Notes: generated by a model not told the origin, from the sequence alone. 64,000 bases of DNA from Aphelenchoides besseyi (GCA_024699855.1 JAMPIQ010000002.1:13888001-13952000), one strand, 5' to 3'. Shown: positions 21,620 to 33,107, counted from the stretch's first letter. A program made the numbers and translations.

Positions 21620-22772
21620 TCAAAGACCGTACTTTTCGCCATCATCTTCTGCCATTGTCGAGCGCGGCTTCTTTTTGCCATATCCGAATGCGGTCGTTTG
21701 CTTTGTTTCAAGGATCTCGGCGGCCATGCAGTGGTACAGTAGATCGTTGAGGTTCTTGATTTGCTGCTTGAGCAGCTTGCGATTGGCGTTATTGGCGTCC
21801 TGAAACAAAGAGTGATTAATAGTCTAATCTTGTTAACCTACCATTCTTTTGAGTTCTTTTTCCATTCCGAACGTCATGTCCTGAATGGCGCGTATTTCGT
21901 TTTTGTCCGCCGGGTCGAAGTAGAGTGCCCAAAGGAATTGGCGCTTGGTTAGAGCAGCCAATTCCCGGCCATTCCTGAATGCCCATGGATAGGCGAACTG
22001 AAAGCAAAGGCTGATTAGTGATTTGGATTGCATCTTACCTTCAGGCGGCCTTCCTGGACCCCCTCCACGTCATCGGCAATCGAGCCGATGAATTTCACCG
22101 CAGCGAGTTGGGACTGGTAGAACTCGCGAGTTTTTCCACCCTGAAATTCACTGTGATTAGTAGTTCGAAATCACAGAGACTTACCGGCAGCGTATCGATG
22201 AGCTTCTGAAGATCTTTCTTGGCCTCGAGAACCTGCGCACCGACTTCGGAGACTTCGATGTTGAAGTAGAGCAACAGACGGACACTCCACGGCGCGTTGT
22301 TCATGAGTTGGCTGAGTAGCTTGTACTTTGGTTTGTCCAACGGATCAACCGGCATTTCAACCAGACAATCCGATTTGTCCACCGCAGTGTTGAGCTGAGT
22401 CGGAGTTGATTGGGCCTCCTCGGTTGACACGTGAATGGCGTAGTAGCCCTCGCCGATATCGAATGCGTGCTTGATCGTGGGCTTGTTGCCCATCTTCTGA
22501 GCTTCGTCAAATCTCGTCCATTCGTTGGCAGGTTCTTCGGTTAGTTCGGTCGACTTGTCGTGCTTGCGGCGGATCTTCGCTAATTTTTTCGGGTTCATAG
22601 GACGTCGGACGAGGAAATTGAACTTGTCCTTGAACGCCTTCGCACGTTCAGTCATGATGAGTGCGTCCTCTTGAGTGAACTCGGTCTTGGACTTCCACTT
22701 CTTCTCGGCTGGTGGTTCCGTGATCCGCTTCATGATTGTCATCTCGTCGACAAACTTTCGCTTTGCTGGCAT
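21620..22772 (-). CDS. unknown basic, helical protein
   Basis: I do not recognise this gene. Exons 22185-22772, 22039-22140, 21842-21997, 21620-21799 join in phase to 341 residues; introns are 41-44 bp. It opens MPAKRKFVDE with a Lys-rich first 75 residues and continues with mixed alpha-helical sequence without signal peptide or membrane segment. It ends in a probable coiled coil (NNANRKLLKQQIKNLNDL) and a basic/acidic tail. The regular spliced structure and codon use like the neighbouring genes support a real gene, flanked on both sides by repeats. Confidence 0.75.
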
Positions 22773-22970
22773 GCAAATAAGCTTATGTTCGCCGCCCTAC
22801 AATAGTAGTTAGATGAGTATTGTTGAGTATTTATTTTCCGATCGGAGATCCCCACACTCTACTCGAAAGTGTACTTGCTACTCCTAGTTCGCAGCTCATC
22901 GTCAAAGATTAAGCCCTGTAGAAGACCCAAGAAATGAATTTGTAAGAATCCCAAGAACTGATCTCCACTC

Positions 22971-24020
22971 TCACCCAAAACTTGCCTTTTTTTCGTCAAC
23001 CGTCGTTGAGTTGTTCACTTTTGGTGATGCAAAGAACCCGTGTACAGGCTGAGCATTCTTTTCGTGTTTGCCTTGAACTTGCTTCTTGCTTTCGTGCTTG
23101 ATACCGTCATTGTCCTTGAGATACTGCTTGCTGTGCTTCTCGCTCTGCTTCTTGGCCCAACGTGTTTTTGCGCGATTGCTCTTCTTTTCAACGACTGGCA
23201 CGTTTCCAGCCTTCGACAATCGCGATTTGGCTACCGGTGTATCCTTGGTCGTCTTGCGCAGAATGCAATAGAGTACGGCGGAGGACACACAAAGAAGCAC
23301 AAACGCGACACCCACAGAACCACTGAAACAAAGAAGATGAAAAGAAGTGACGAGCATTGAACTGACCAGAGAATCCACACCCAATCTGGAACGCTTTTGC
23401 TATCAGGCGATTCGAAAGATGCGTCCTGAAAATGGTTACTAATGCAAACATCTGACTATCAAACCTCGAAAGTAATGGAGTACATCGCATGACTGTCAGG
23501 ACTAACTGACACATCCACTTTGTACTTGCCGCCATCAATCGCTTCAAAGTCGACCGTGCATTTCAGCTCGGGTGCGTGTTCGTTGTTGAAAGTGATCTTG
23601 TTTGAGAGTGCCGTGGCTTCCGTGAAGTCTTTGCTATTGTAAGTAAAAGCGCCCTTGCCTTCTGATTCTTGGAAGGTTGTTTTGAAGGCACAACCGCCGA
23701 TGTTCAGCTTGATGCTGAAATAGAATGTTGAAGATAGACCTACAATGTAAACTTGCTCATGAGAAATGGTCGGGTTTCCCTTTCCTTCAAATTTCACTTT
23801 CAACCGGTCGGTGCTGACGATCAGCGCGTAGGTCTCCGTATTAATGCAGTCACCATTGAATTTCCTGAAAACATTCAGAAAACTAGATCACAGGATTAGA
23901 TTCCAAAACTTACACGGAGTTATTTTCACTTGTGTAACAATCCGGATCATCGGTCGTGACAACGAGAACCCAAATGCTTGTGATGAAGATCCACGAAGCG
24001 AGTTGACGATGACCGAACAT
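22971..24020 (-). CDS. unknown one-pass membrane protein
   Basis: Not recognised. Exons 23914-24020, 23465-23864, 23367-23425, 22971-23322 join in phase to 305 residues. A signal peptide (SWIFITSIWVLVV) is followed by an ectodomain of about 165 residues with five cysteines and beta-rich character. A transmembrane helix (VGVAFVLLCVSSAVLYCIL) precedes a very Lys-rich cytoplasmic tail of about 95 residues. In the ectodomain an intron-like 38-bp segment would break the frame, so I kept it coding. Ligand and role are unknown. Confidence 0.75.
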
Positions 24021-25259
24021 TTTGTCGTTAAGACGGTAGCAGAAAGAGATATAGTTGTAGTTATAACTGAAACACAAACGATGAGAACAGAAGTGATCAG
24101 AAGGCGCGGAAAGATCACGAAAAGAAACGACGAGTCGAAACTCGGAGACGACCGCCAACTGAGCAGAGGAAATGGGAATTGGGAACTGAAAAAGAGCTCC
24201 CCAAATGACGCAGGAGAAATCGGAAGACTGACGATTGGAAACAGAAATTTCGTTTAAATAGTCCGTGATGAATAAGCAAATTTGTCCAAATTCACTCGAC
24301 AATCCACAAGATGCTGATGCGAACTTGTTGTCAAAAGTCATGGGTCATCAGATGTTATTGGGATCGAAGTTCATTTCGGCACTAATGAGTATCTTCCACA
24401 ATCAACCGGCTTCTTTGATGAACTCATTTGACTGTTTGATCACACAGGAGTTGTTTGTGTTAATAAACCGATGAACGTTTATTTTAAAGCAGTCGACTTG
24501 TGATCGTTAAGACATTTAACGGTTCAGATGACACAATAATCAATGATTGGAGTATGAAGTTGATTTTGTCCAGTGAGTTCTTAATCGACTTCTATAGTGA
24601 ACGTCCTTTTCATTTTGTGCTTCTCATGCACTTGTTCAGCGGGAACTTTGCATCGTACGAATCGAATTTCGGCAAACAGCTAAATGATTGTAATAATAAA
24701 CACCAAGTTTTGGCCCAACCATCTTTAGATACGATTGCTTACGAAAAGAGATCACACCAATAGTTTTCACGCAAATCGAATAAACATTTCTGATTGTTGT
24801 GTCCGCGGGTTAAAGCCTTTAAAGTTGTCTACTGACTAGTTCAACACTACAATATTGTAATCGTGGAGACTGAAGCGCCAAAATTTTTTCGACCGGTCAG
24901 CGAGCGATCTCTACCAGAGAATGTCGATTGAGGGTCCACCAAGCAAACAGATCACTGTCCAGTATAATTTATAAAAAGCTCAATAGTCGTGAGCTTCTAC
25001 AGTCTCGGCAAATGCTGCCGAATGGCGAGTTGATACAAACAGCTAAGAACGGACATTTTTGTGTGTTGGACGAATTTCACTGGTCAACAGCTGAAGTGCT
25101 AGCACCTCTGATCCATCATTGCTTTTTACATTTGCCCGATGGAACTCGATTAAGCAGTTCGAAGGCATTTGATATTACTGCTCAGTATTTTCTATCCATT
25201 TTATAGGCAGAAGTTTAGATCCAAGATTCCTGCTCACGTTTTTCCGAACACTTGAACGT
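24021..25259. other. intergenic stretch with repeat debris
   Basis: 24380-24520 resembles 21210-21330 (the caaccggctt...ttgatga stretch, then ...gcagtcgac). A frame at 24928-25206 (plus) leads toward the helicase and may be its decayed upstream part. No intact gene is seen. Confidence 0.45.
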
Positions 25260-26361
25260 GACTCGAATTCGTACTTGAAAGCAACAGGTCGGCCGGTAAA
25301 ATGCTGATGTCGTTATTTGGGACGAAGCACCGATGGCTCCACGATACGCATTCGAAATCGCCGACGGAAACTCAGAGAACTGATGAGAAGTGGTTTATTA
25401 TTTGGAGGCACAATCATGGTCCGTGGAGGCGACTTTCGACAAATTCTTCCAATTTTGAAATACGGCACAGTCAGTGAAACAATCAATTTGTTCATCTGTT
25501 CGTCAGGTTTGTAGAAGCACTTTGAGTAGTTGAAATCGACCAAGAACATGCGAACGAAGTCCAATTCGCTGATTTCCTCAAACAAGTCGGGGAAGGAACT
25601 TTGAATGACAAGAACGAAACGATCGAATTGCCTTCACATTGCATTATCCAACAGAACTTAGAACAAGAGATCTTCGGCGTATTGATAGAAAAAAAAGAAG
25701 TTCAATAAATGGGAAACTTGGCGATTTTGGTATCAAAACACATTGGCGTAAATGAATCGAATGAAAAAGTCTTGAATATGTTAGAGGGTCAAACAAAAAC
25801 TTACCTCTCAATAGACAGTGCCATGGATGCTGAAAATTGTGATGATAAAACATTGTTGTTGCCCGAGTACTTAAATATTATCAAAGAAGGATCATTGCCG
25901 CCTCATAAATTGGAGTTGAAAACAAACGCAATTGTGATTCTGATTCGCAACTTATCTCAAGAAGACGGTCTTTGCAATGGACTCGAATGTTAGTTGTAAA
26001 AATGAACGACCATTCAATTGAGTGTGAGATTTTGACAGGTCATTATGCAGGTGAACGTCATATCATTCCACGAATCAACAACACGATCGAGTATCGCGGA
26101 ATGTTCCAGTTGAATCGCAAACAGTTTCCACTAAAATTGGCCTTTGCAATGTCAATCAACAAGAGTCATGGTCAAACATTCGAACGAGTTGAACTGAATC
26201 TCGAACACCAATTCTTCGAACATGGCCAATTGTACGTCGCTTTGTCTCGCGCTCGTTCTTGGAATTCAGTCAAAGTATTTGTTCCATCACAAGATCAACA
26301 AAACCCAACAAACTGTTTAGTTAAGAACATCGTGCATCGAGAAGTATTCAAACGATTATAA
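25260..26361 (+). mobile_element. Helitron Pif1-like helicase, broken by frameshifts and stops
   Basis: The C-terminal half of a RepHel-type helicase is readable across several frames. WDEAPMAPRYAFEI is the Walker B region. GGDFRQILPILKYG comes next, then LKSTKNM. A long open frame (25709-25993 and 25972-26361) shows LLPEYLN, LPPHKLELK, NGLEC, LTGHYAGERHIIPRI, FPLKLAFAMSINKS.GQTFERV and [13 protein letters not shown]. These are diagnostic of Helitron helicases. The Rep nuclease and Walker A parts are not found, so this copy is dead and truncated at its 5' side. Confidence 0.9.
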
Positions 26362-26445
26362 GAACAATTCGTATAAAAACAACACTTCATTAGCAAAAAA
26401 CACAAAAGAGTTCATGAATGAAAATGAATTTGTTTGAAAGAAAGT

Positions 26446-26465
26446 CCATGGCCTTCGGGCCATGG
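26446..26465 (+). terminator. perfect 8-bp hairpin, candidate Helitron 3' end
   Basis: ccatggcc-ttcg-ggccatgg forms a perfect stem with a TTCG loop 85 bp after the helicase stop. A broken version (ccatggccttcg) lies at 33545-33556, 76 bp after the stop of the other helicase copy. Helitrons carry a hairpin just inside their 3' end. The expected CTRR terminus does not follow closely here. Confidence 0.5.
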
Positions 26466-26899
26466 CAAGGACGCGATTTTTCCGCGTAAACGACGGGATG
26501 CAGTGGACAACATCAAATAGTCGGTAAACAATTCGATTTGATGCAATTTACCTTGTGACTTTTCAGGTCTAATTATTGCCGATCTGTCCACCCGTTATAG
26601 CACCAAAATTTTGATCTCGGTCACGTACGTTTTCGAGTTATCTTTGCGATCTGCACTTTTCGATTTCAATTTCTCAATTCCTCAACGGGTGTTTGAACGA
26701 CCGAATTTTCGGATGGACAGCAGGAATGAAATGGTCAGTTTGTTGCTAAGCGATTTATTTACAATCGTATCTTAGGTCTACATTTTCAATTACATGTTTT
26801 CACTCGTACAATCCTGCTCTTGATCAATACACGACGATCTCTCAAGGTATTTAAATTGACGTCCAACTTAATCAATGTGTTTTTGTTTCAGCTCGTTTG

Positions 26900-26985
26900 T
26901 TGATGTCGTGTACCAACGAAGTGTGGAAAACGTCTTCATCTGTTACTGTGAATGTCAGTCATTTATTTACGAAAACTTCTACTGT
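26900..26985 (+). repeat. dispersed repeat R4, copy 1
   Basis: Matches 48780-48860 over about 80 bp with several differences (shared cgtcttcatctgttact core). In the second place it directly follows repeat R3. Confidence 0.65.
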
Positions 26986-27365
26986 GAGCTATTCGCAGTC
27001 ATCTATTGATTGTCTACGTGAGATTGAACGACCGAATTGTCCACTTTGATTTTAAAAAACGAATAAAACATTACTAAGACAAACGTAATTGTCCTTCATT
27101 GTCAAATAGAATGGGAAATTAATGATTAGTACAAGAACGTGGTCTTTGGTTGTTAATTGGAAAGAGTAAAAAATGTGATAAGGTGAAATGAAGCAAAATT
27201 GGCGGATGGTAAGAGGTGTTTGAAAGTTGTGTGGAGTGTTTATTGAATTCGGTATTGAAACAGCTTATTGTCGGTTTGTGAGTAAAGATAATAGAAGATG
27301 TTTTGTGAGTGGTATAGTTTTAATTGTTTCATAAAAAATGACATAAACGTTTCGTGTAAATTACG

Positions 27366-27392
27366 GTGGAGGCCCCCCTCCGGGGGGGCTCG
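27366..27392 (+). repeat. GC-rich hairpin of tandem unit 1
   Basis: A run of C followed by a run of G forms a stem of about seven pairs within strongly AT-rich DNA, followed by tttacttgtcc. A related hairpin with tttacttgccc lies at 28433-28465. Confidence 0.7.
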
Positions 27393-28432
27393 ACCGTTTA
27401 CTTGTCCCTATAAAATAATTGAGTAGCGTCTATCTGTTTGTGTCTTATTGATGACCGATTTTCAGTTTTTCAAAATCTTTTGCTACACATTGTTTTCATC
27501 TAGAGCATTGTTGCTTTTACTGGTGATAAGTCGATTGAAAAGCGAACAAGCAAGTTGAAATCTTTTTAATATTTAGTTGTTTTTTGTCAGTTCTCAAGCA
27601 TGTTTGGTCTTCAACGTCTCGATTGTGTTCACTGTCTTCGTCATTTTCTATCTCGATTTCTGATCGTACATCAACCGTGGTCCGTGACTATGTCTCAACA
27701 GTTGCTCATCTTTGTTTGAATTCTGTCGTCATAAATTTCTCGCGAAGTTCTGTTTTGATATGAATTATCCTATTAAAAAAGCGATGAATTCCTGTAACCG
27801 TCAGTTTAGATGTAAGAAGCAACAAAGATGATGAAAGAACGAGATTGTTTAGTTGATATGTTGAGTTTAGATGAACGTGTTATTAGAATGCTCCGTAGAG
27901 AATGAAACAAAAAGAGATTGATGTTAGTTGGTTTAGTCAGTTTTGATTACCGTTCATTGCCAAATGGGTTGGAAATTAGTGATTAGTTGAAGAACGTTGT
28001 TTGTGGTTAGTTAAAACGAAATGTTATCGGAGTTGAAAGAGTTCAAAGTCGCTGTTTTGATGCTGTCAATAACCATTAGATTTCTGTTATCGGTTTTGAC
28101 ATTCGATGCTGTAGAAAAAAATATTAAAGTTTGGATTTGAATGCGAGCCGATGAAGAAGTTTTGGATTTGATCGTTAGAAAATTAGCTCGTAGTTGAAAG
28201 ACGTTGTTATTGGTTTTGAATGAGAATTGGAAGAGTGAAAAGATGTAATGATAAGTTGAGAGAAAGCGAAATTGTTGATAGATATTAAGATGGGTTTGAT
28301 AGTTGTTTGGAGTGCGTCTATTGTGTTTGGTATCGTAACAGTAGATAATTGATTTTTAAGATAAAAGAATATGTTTTGGAAGTTGTGTATTATTTGAATA
28401 GACGACACCGATAGTTTTTGTTGAATTGATAG

Positions 28433-28465
28433 GGAGGCCCCCCGGATGGAGGCCGATCGCTGATT
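28433..28465 (+). repeat. GC-rich hairpin of tandem unit 2
   Basis: Shares ggaggcccccc and the downstream tttacttgccc with the hairpin at 27366. It appears to mark the end of each AT-rich unit. Confidence 0.65.
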
Positions 28466-28612
28466 TACTTGCCCGTTCAATAAATCCAACAATTGGGTTT
28501 TGTTGATTCGTACGTTTAATAGCAAACATTAGCTCAAAAATTACAAAGTAAATTCAACCAAAAAGAAAACACCTTAATTAGTAACAGTTGCTTTCAAATT
28601 TTAAAACTAGAG

Positions 28613-29267
28613 TTAACCTCGAAAACACATACAATGACCAGACCAACTGCAAGTAAATCCGAAACAATCGTCATTATTTTGACATGCTACTTTGTTGCAA
28701 AAATTTTTGGTTGCCTCAAAAAATGAACCAAGTCCGTGTGCGCGATAAGCTAAATAATGAAGAATGAAGTACGATTAAAACAATATTTCTTTATTTTTGG
28801 TAAATTGCCACTAAGTTGCGTAAAAAACGTAAGATGTATATGTTGAAAGAAGAAACGTGAACAAATTTGTTGTTTAGAAACAATTTTGTTTACGCTACTT
28901 AGCGGCACTCGAAATTATGGAGCACCGAGACAAAAAATCACCGCGTCGACAACAAATTTAAAGACTCACCTTTGTCACAATCACAAAAGTTGTAACGAAG
29001 ATCACACGCCCCACGAAAACCACCACAATTATCGTCGTTTTCGCATTCTTTGAATTGAGTACATATACAGCGGCAAATTTTTGGTGGCCTTCCGGCATTC
29101 AAGCATAATCCTAAATTGGTTTGTTTTTGCAAAAACACTAATGATTATGTACCTCGACTGCCACAATCTTCATGTTTGGTGCAAGGCATGTCCAATTCAC
29201 ATTTTGTTGAGTTAGCAGCAAATACCATCAAAAATAAAACAGCAATGACAAGTAGACGGAAACCCAT
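28613..29267 (-). CDS. secreted cysteine-rich protein
   Basis: Exons 29153-29267, 28970-29110, 28613-28749 code 130 residues; introns are 42 and 220 bp, the second unusually long here. A clear signal peptide (LLVIAVLFLMVFAA) is followed by cysteine-rich motifs of the form C...DDNC...C......C.C, repeated about three times, as in EGF-like or whey-acidic/invertebrate defensive proteins. No family is certain. The first exon and the promoter lie inside the left arm of the palindrome at 29207-31690, so the signal-peptide exon exists twice in the window. Confidence 0.8.
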
Positions 29268-29813
29268 TTTGACGGCTGAACGATGAGAAACCAAAAGTAA
29301 ATATGCAGATTTCTCGCATCTGCATGAACGGTGATTATTGTCAAGGTCGCGAGATCTTCGCTCAAAGTTCGTTCAACTTAGCCGCGCACGATAAAATCTG
29401 GACACCGATATATTTTGCGATTTCGACTTGTTGGTGGCCTTCAACTTCTTGACGTGTAACGAAAAGCATTGGATTGGGGTTGAACGAATGGCCGACCATG
29501 GCAGAACGAGCAATTCTTCGACTCAAAGATTCAATCAAGAGACGGATGAAAACGGACTGACGATTGGAACAGACGAACTGTAACTGAACTGACCAAAAGC
29601 TTTTCCTTTTATACAGGGTGGGCCAAAATGAATTGTCATCGGTTTTTTCGCAATAACTTTTTTGTCGATGATTTTTTTCTGAACAAGTTATACATTTTCT
29701 TGGTTCCTATAGTCCCCATTTTCAAATGGAAACAAAATTAAAATTTTGAAAATTTGAAAAATTTCACCTTACCCCCCTCTTTGGTCCAATTTTGTCGATC
29801 TTGACCATGTTCG
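29207..29813 (+). repeat. palindrome left arm (607 bp)
   Basis: The reverse complement of this stretch recurs at 31084-31690 with no mismatch noticed by eye. Outer part (29207-29613): signal-peptide exon and promoter of the cysteine-rich gene. Inner part (29614-29813): terminal repeat of the mariner-type element. Confidence 0.92.
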
Positions 29814-31283
29814 GTTTGTTTCTCATTTTTAAAAAAGAAAAGCGTTTGATTAACAAATTAACAACAAAAACAATTGACTAACGGATTTCCACTTGGCCGC
29901 CTTCACGCTCCAAGCATTGATGAAGACGAAGAGGAAAACTGGCCGTGGTTCGTTCTTTCATTTCGCGATTTTGTCGAAGATCGTTAGCAACTTTCACAAT
30001 TGCTGCTCCCAATTCCTCAAGAGTGACTGGCGGATGATCCCGATGGAATATCCGTCTCTTCATGAACCCCCAAATGGAATAATCCATCCAAGTAAGGTCG
30101 AGACTCCGAGGAGGCCACGCAACAAAAGCCGAATGTTGTCGGGTTCCACAGGCTATTCATCGATTTGGAAAACAACGATCAAGCACTGCAAGAACGTTAT
30201 TTCCAATATGCGGTGGAGCACCGTCTTGTTGAAAAACAAGGTCATCGAAATTTGGCCAAGTTTGCAACTCTGGAACCACCAAATTTTCGAGCGTTCGTTG
30301 CATCCATTGGGCATTGATTCAGTACCTTCCGGTTCCCAAAAAAGGGCCCAACGACTCCTTTAACACTAACGTCCATTCACACAGTCAACTTGAGAGTATG
30401 AAGCCGACAAACATCGAACCAACGCGGGTTTTCATCCGCCCACATGATCCAATCTTGCCGATTCACTTCCCCATCGAGATGAAAGTGGGCCTCGTCTGTA
30501 AACACGAGGTTTGACAGACGAGCGGAATCTGCCGTTTGTCGCTCCAATTCACCTCGAGCAAAATCGATTCGTGCATCATAATCGGGTTCGTTGAGTGCGT
30601 GCGCCATTTGAAGATGATAAGGTCGAAATTTCAAATCGTCTTTCAGAATTCGTCGCAATGTTCTTCTGGACATTAAGGAGGTTGAAACGTCCATTTCTTC
30701 GTCATCATTGGTGCTTGAAACAAAAGGATTGCGGCGGGTGGAAAGATGCGGATTGGCAGTGAAAGCATCTCGAACATCAGCAATTGCTTTTCAGAACGAA
30801 CTTGTCTTAAAAAAACGAGCAAATCAAAATTTGAGAAGTGAGTTTGTTAACGCACTTTGGTTTGTTCTTTTCTTTTTCTCCATGAAGATTTCCCGTAGTC
30901 CGAAGCATTTCATCCCATGATTTGATTGTTTTCATATCGGGAACTCGAGCTTGACCATTTTGAACTTCGCGACGAACTCGACTTTGAAACTTCCAATAAT
31001 CATAATGTTCTTTGATGAAAATTCGCAAAAATGCAGCTTTTTGAACGACCGTGTAACTCATTGCAGACAAAAACAAAGAAACCCGAACATGGTCAAGATC
31101 GACAAAATTGGACCAAAGAGGGGGGTAAGGTGAAATTTTTCAAATTTTCAAAATTTTAATTTTGTTTCCATTTGAAAATGGGGACTATAGGAACCAAGAA
31201 AATGTATAACTTGTTCAGAAAAAAATCATCGACAAAAAAGTTATTGCGAAAAAACCGATGACAATTCATTTTGGCCCACCCTG
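29614..31283 (-). mobile_element. Tc1/mariner-superfamily transposon, 1670 bp, 200-bp terminal repeats
   Basis: Begins cagggtgggcc and ends ggcccaccctg, each flanked by TA, the mariner target. Terminal repeats are 29614-29813 and 31084-31283. The flanking host DNA on both sides is itself inverted (see palindrome arms), which is not produced by simple insertion. Confidence 0.92.
29878..31061 (-). pseudogene. Tc1/mariner-type transposase, frameshifted
   Basis: DDE transposase in pieces: N-terminal HTH region from ATG at 31061, RRTLRRILKDDL, LVFTDEAHFHL (first catalytic Asp), FQQDGAPPH (second Asp), then WPPRSLDLTWMDYSIWG (third). At least one in-frame stop and several frame changes occur between 30087 and 30820. 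It cannot make an active enzyme as it stands. The element could only move if an enzyme were supplied from another copy. Confidence 0.9.
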
Positions 31284-31690
31284 TATAAAAGGAAAAGCTT
31301 TTGGTCAGTTCAGTTACAGTTCGTCTGTTCCAATCGTCAGTCCGTTTTCATCCGTCTCTTGATTGAATCTTTGAGTCGAAGAATTGCTCGTTCTGCCATG
31401 GTCGGCCATTCGTTCAACCCCAATCCAATGCTTTTCGTTACACGTCAAGAAGTTGAAGGCCACCAACAAGTCGAAATCGCAAAATATATCGGTGTCCAGA
31501 TTTTATCGTGCGCGGCTAAGTTGAACGAACTTTGAGCGAAGATCTCGCGACCTTGACAATAATCACCGTTCATGCAGATGCGAGAAATCTGCATATTTAC
31601 TTTTGGTTTCTCATCGTTCAGCCGTCAAAATGGGTTTCCGTCTACTTGTCATTGCTGTTTTATTTTTGATGGTATTTGCTGCTAACTCAA
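31084..31690 (-). repeat. palindrome right arm (607 bp)
   Basis: Mirror of 29207-29813. It ends inside a second copy of the signal-peptide exon (ATG at 31630), which then runs into unrelated sequence and a stop after a few codons. Confidence 0.92.
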
Positions 31691-31701
31691 TAATGAACTG
31701 A
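31630..31701 (+). pseudogene. truncated duplicate of the cysteine-rich gene's first exon
   Basis: The first 20 codons equal the signal peptide of the gene at 28613-29267. After position 31690 the sequence diverges and the frame closes within four codons. It keeps the same upstream 360 bp, so it may be transcribed, but it can only give a signal peptide. Confidence 0.85.
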
Positions 31702-32021
31702 ATGCGAGACTTAGAACTGAGTTGGATCGGGATCATCTCCTTTTCTAACTCCCAAATTGGATGAACGGTAGACGACATCTGCAGCTTCGAAACAAAAAGC
31801 GAACCTCCCGTTGAACAAAAATGACTGCACTCCGAGGGCGTTAAGTTCCTCTGTAGGTCAAATGGAACGCCAAAAAAGCAGTCGACTGACTCATTTGCTT
31901 TACAATTAAACTGACTAATAATCGCAATTCATTTGAGACTGCTGACTGACTACAAACAACTGACTAACAAAGAACGATTTCATGATTCATTCCAGCCTCT
32001 AGAAGTCAACAAAAAAACATT
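31702..32021. other. spacer, nothing recognised
   Basis: About 320 bp between the palindrome and the stop codon of the PDZ gene. It probably includes the PDZ gene's 3'UTR. No repeat or open frame of note. Confidence 0.4.
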
Positions 32022-32975
32022 CTACTTGCGAACGGCACGAAGATTCTTGCCCTCGTTGTCACTTGCAATCACGTGCTCTCCGACCTTGTCGACGATTTGA
32101 ACTTTGTGTTGACCGGATGATCGTCCGAGAATCGACTTCGCCGGCGGCTGAAACTCGTAATGAAGTGACGTGGGCTCGAAAACTCACTGGTTTTGCCTTC
32201 AACTTTGCACGTTCCTTGGCTGCAATGTCGCGAACGTCCGAATTCATCGCAACCGATGGAGGTTGTTGCGGATTGGCGGCCAACGCGGTCTGAGTCCAGT
32301 GCTTGGCCTCCATCGACTCCGGACGCTCGATGACCATGCTCGCAAAGTGCTGAGTTTGCAACGCCTTCAAGAGCATCTCACGAGCCACGTCCTTGTCCGT
32401 GACCGGTTTGCCGTCAACGTCGATGATGTGATCGCCGACTTTGAGTTGAACCGCCGCCAACGTTCCCGGATCACAACGCGACACCAACACGCGATTTTGG
32501 TAGTGACGAATTCCGAGTCCCAACTTCGGTCCACCCGACTTCCATTCGATTTTGACGAGCTAAACAAGTGGTCAGAGCCTGAGGTTCTCGGGACCCACCA
32601 AGTACTCAAAACCGTCACGACGTTGAATGAGCTTGGCGCGATCGGCCGGAATGTGTACTTTTGCTTCCAACTCCTCGGCACGCTTCTCATCCCGAATGAT
32701 ATGCAAAATAGCGACTGGTGGAGCGAAACGAAGCAGATTGAAGAAGTGGTCCTTGTCTTCGACCTTCGTGTTGTTGAGCATAAGCACTTGGTCGCCCATC
32801 TAAAATCGTCGTATCCGTAAACTCGACGACCTCGACTCACCTTCAATTTGCCATCAGCAACTGTGCCGGGTTGAACTTTCGTAATGACGAGTTTTTCGTT
32901 CGGCGTTGCACCCAACGGTTCACCTTCTTCCATCGGGATCTCCACGATCATTTGTCCAGCGTTCGTCGATGTCAT
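32022..32975 (-). CDS. nematode-type tandem PDZ protein
   Basis: Exons 32841-32975, 32599-32799, 32188-32559, 32022-32147; 277 residues, introns 39-41 bp, all in phase. The first PDZ spans about residues 8-85 ([19 protein letters not shown], then GDQVLMLNN). The second spans about 112-195 ([10 protein letters not shown], then [18 protein letters not shown]). A short tail ends [15 protein letters not shown]. From memory, this layout and tail match a family of small two-PDZ proteins of nematodes with no settled function. The partner peptides are unknown. This gene is one main reason for calling the organism a nematode. Confidence 0.85.
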
Positions 32976-33107
32976 TGCAACGGTGGATCAAGAGCAGAAA
33001 GTGAGAGCAGAGAGTAGAGTTCGGGGCACTGAAGCGGCAACTCTCGTCGTTGTTTTGCTTTTATACTTCTCGCTTATGCTAATTGTCGCATGTTAAAAAC
33101 TGAAGTG

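Larger units (their letters stand above)
26362..28612. other. AT-rich stretch with degenerate tandem units
   Basis: No gene seen. About 400-bp units, each AT-rich and ending in a GC-rich hairpin, lie at 27040-27420 and 28080-28500 with a partial copy near 27940-28080. 26900-26985 matches 48780-48860 (repeat R4). Confidence 0.6.

Noticed and set aside
23725..23762. Possible 38-bp intron in the membrane protein ectodomain
   Set aside because: Removing it breaks the frame, while keeping it gives continuous sequence.
27366..27392. GC hairpin as a bacterial-type terminator
   Set aside because: The window is eukaryotic, with spliced genes; no gene ends there.
27000..28500. CRISPR-like array suspected from repeated units
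   Set aside because: Units are long, degenerate and without regular spacers; the genome is animal.
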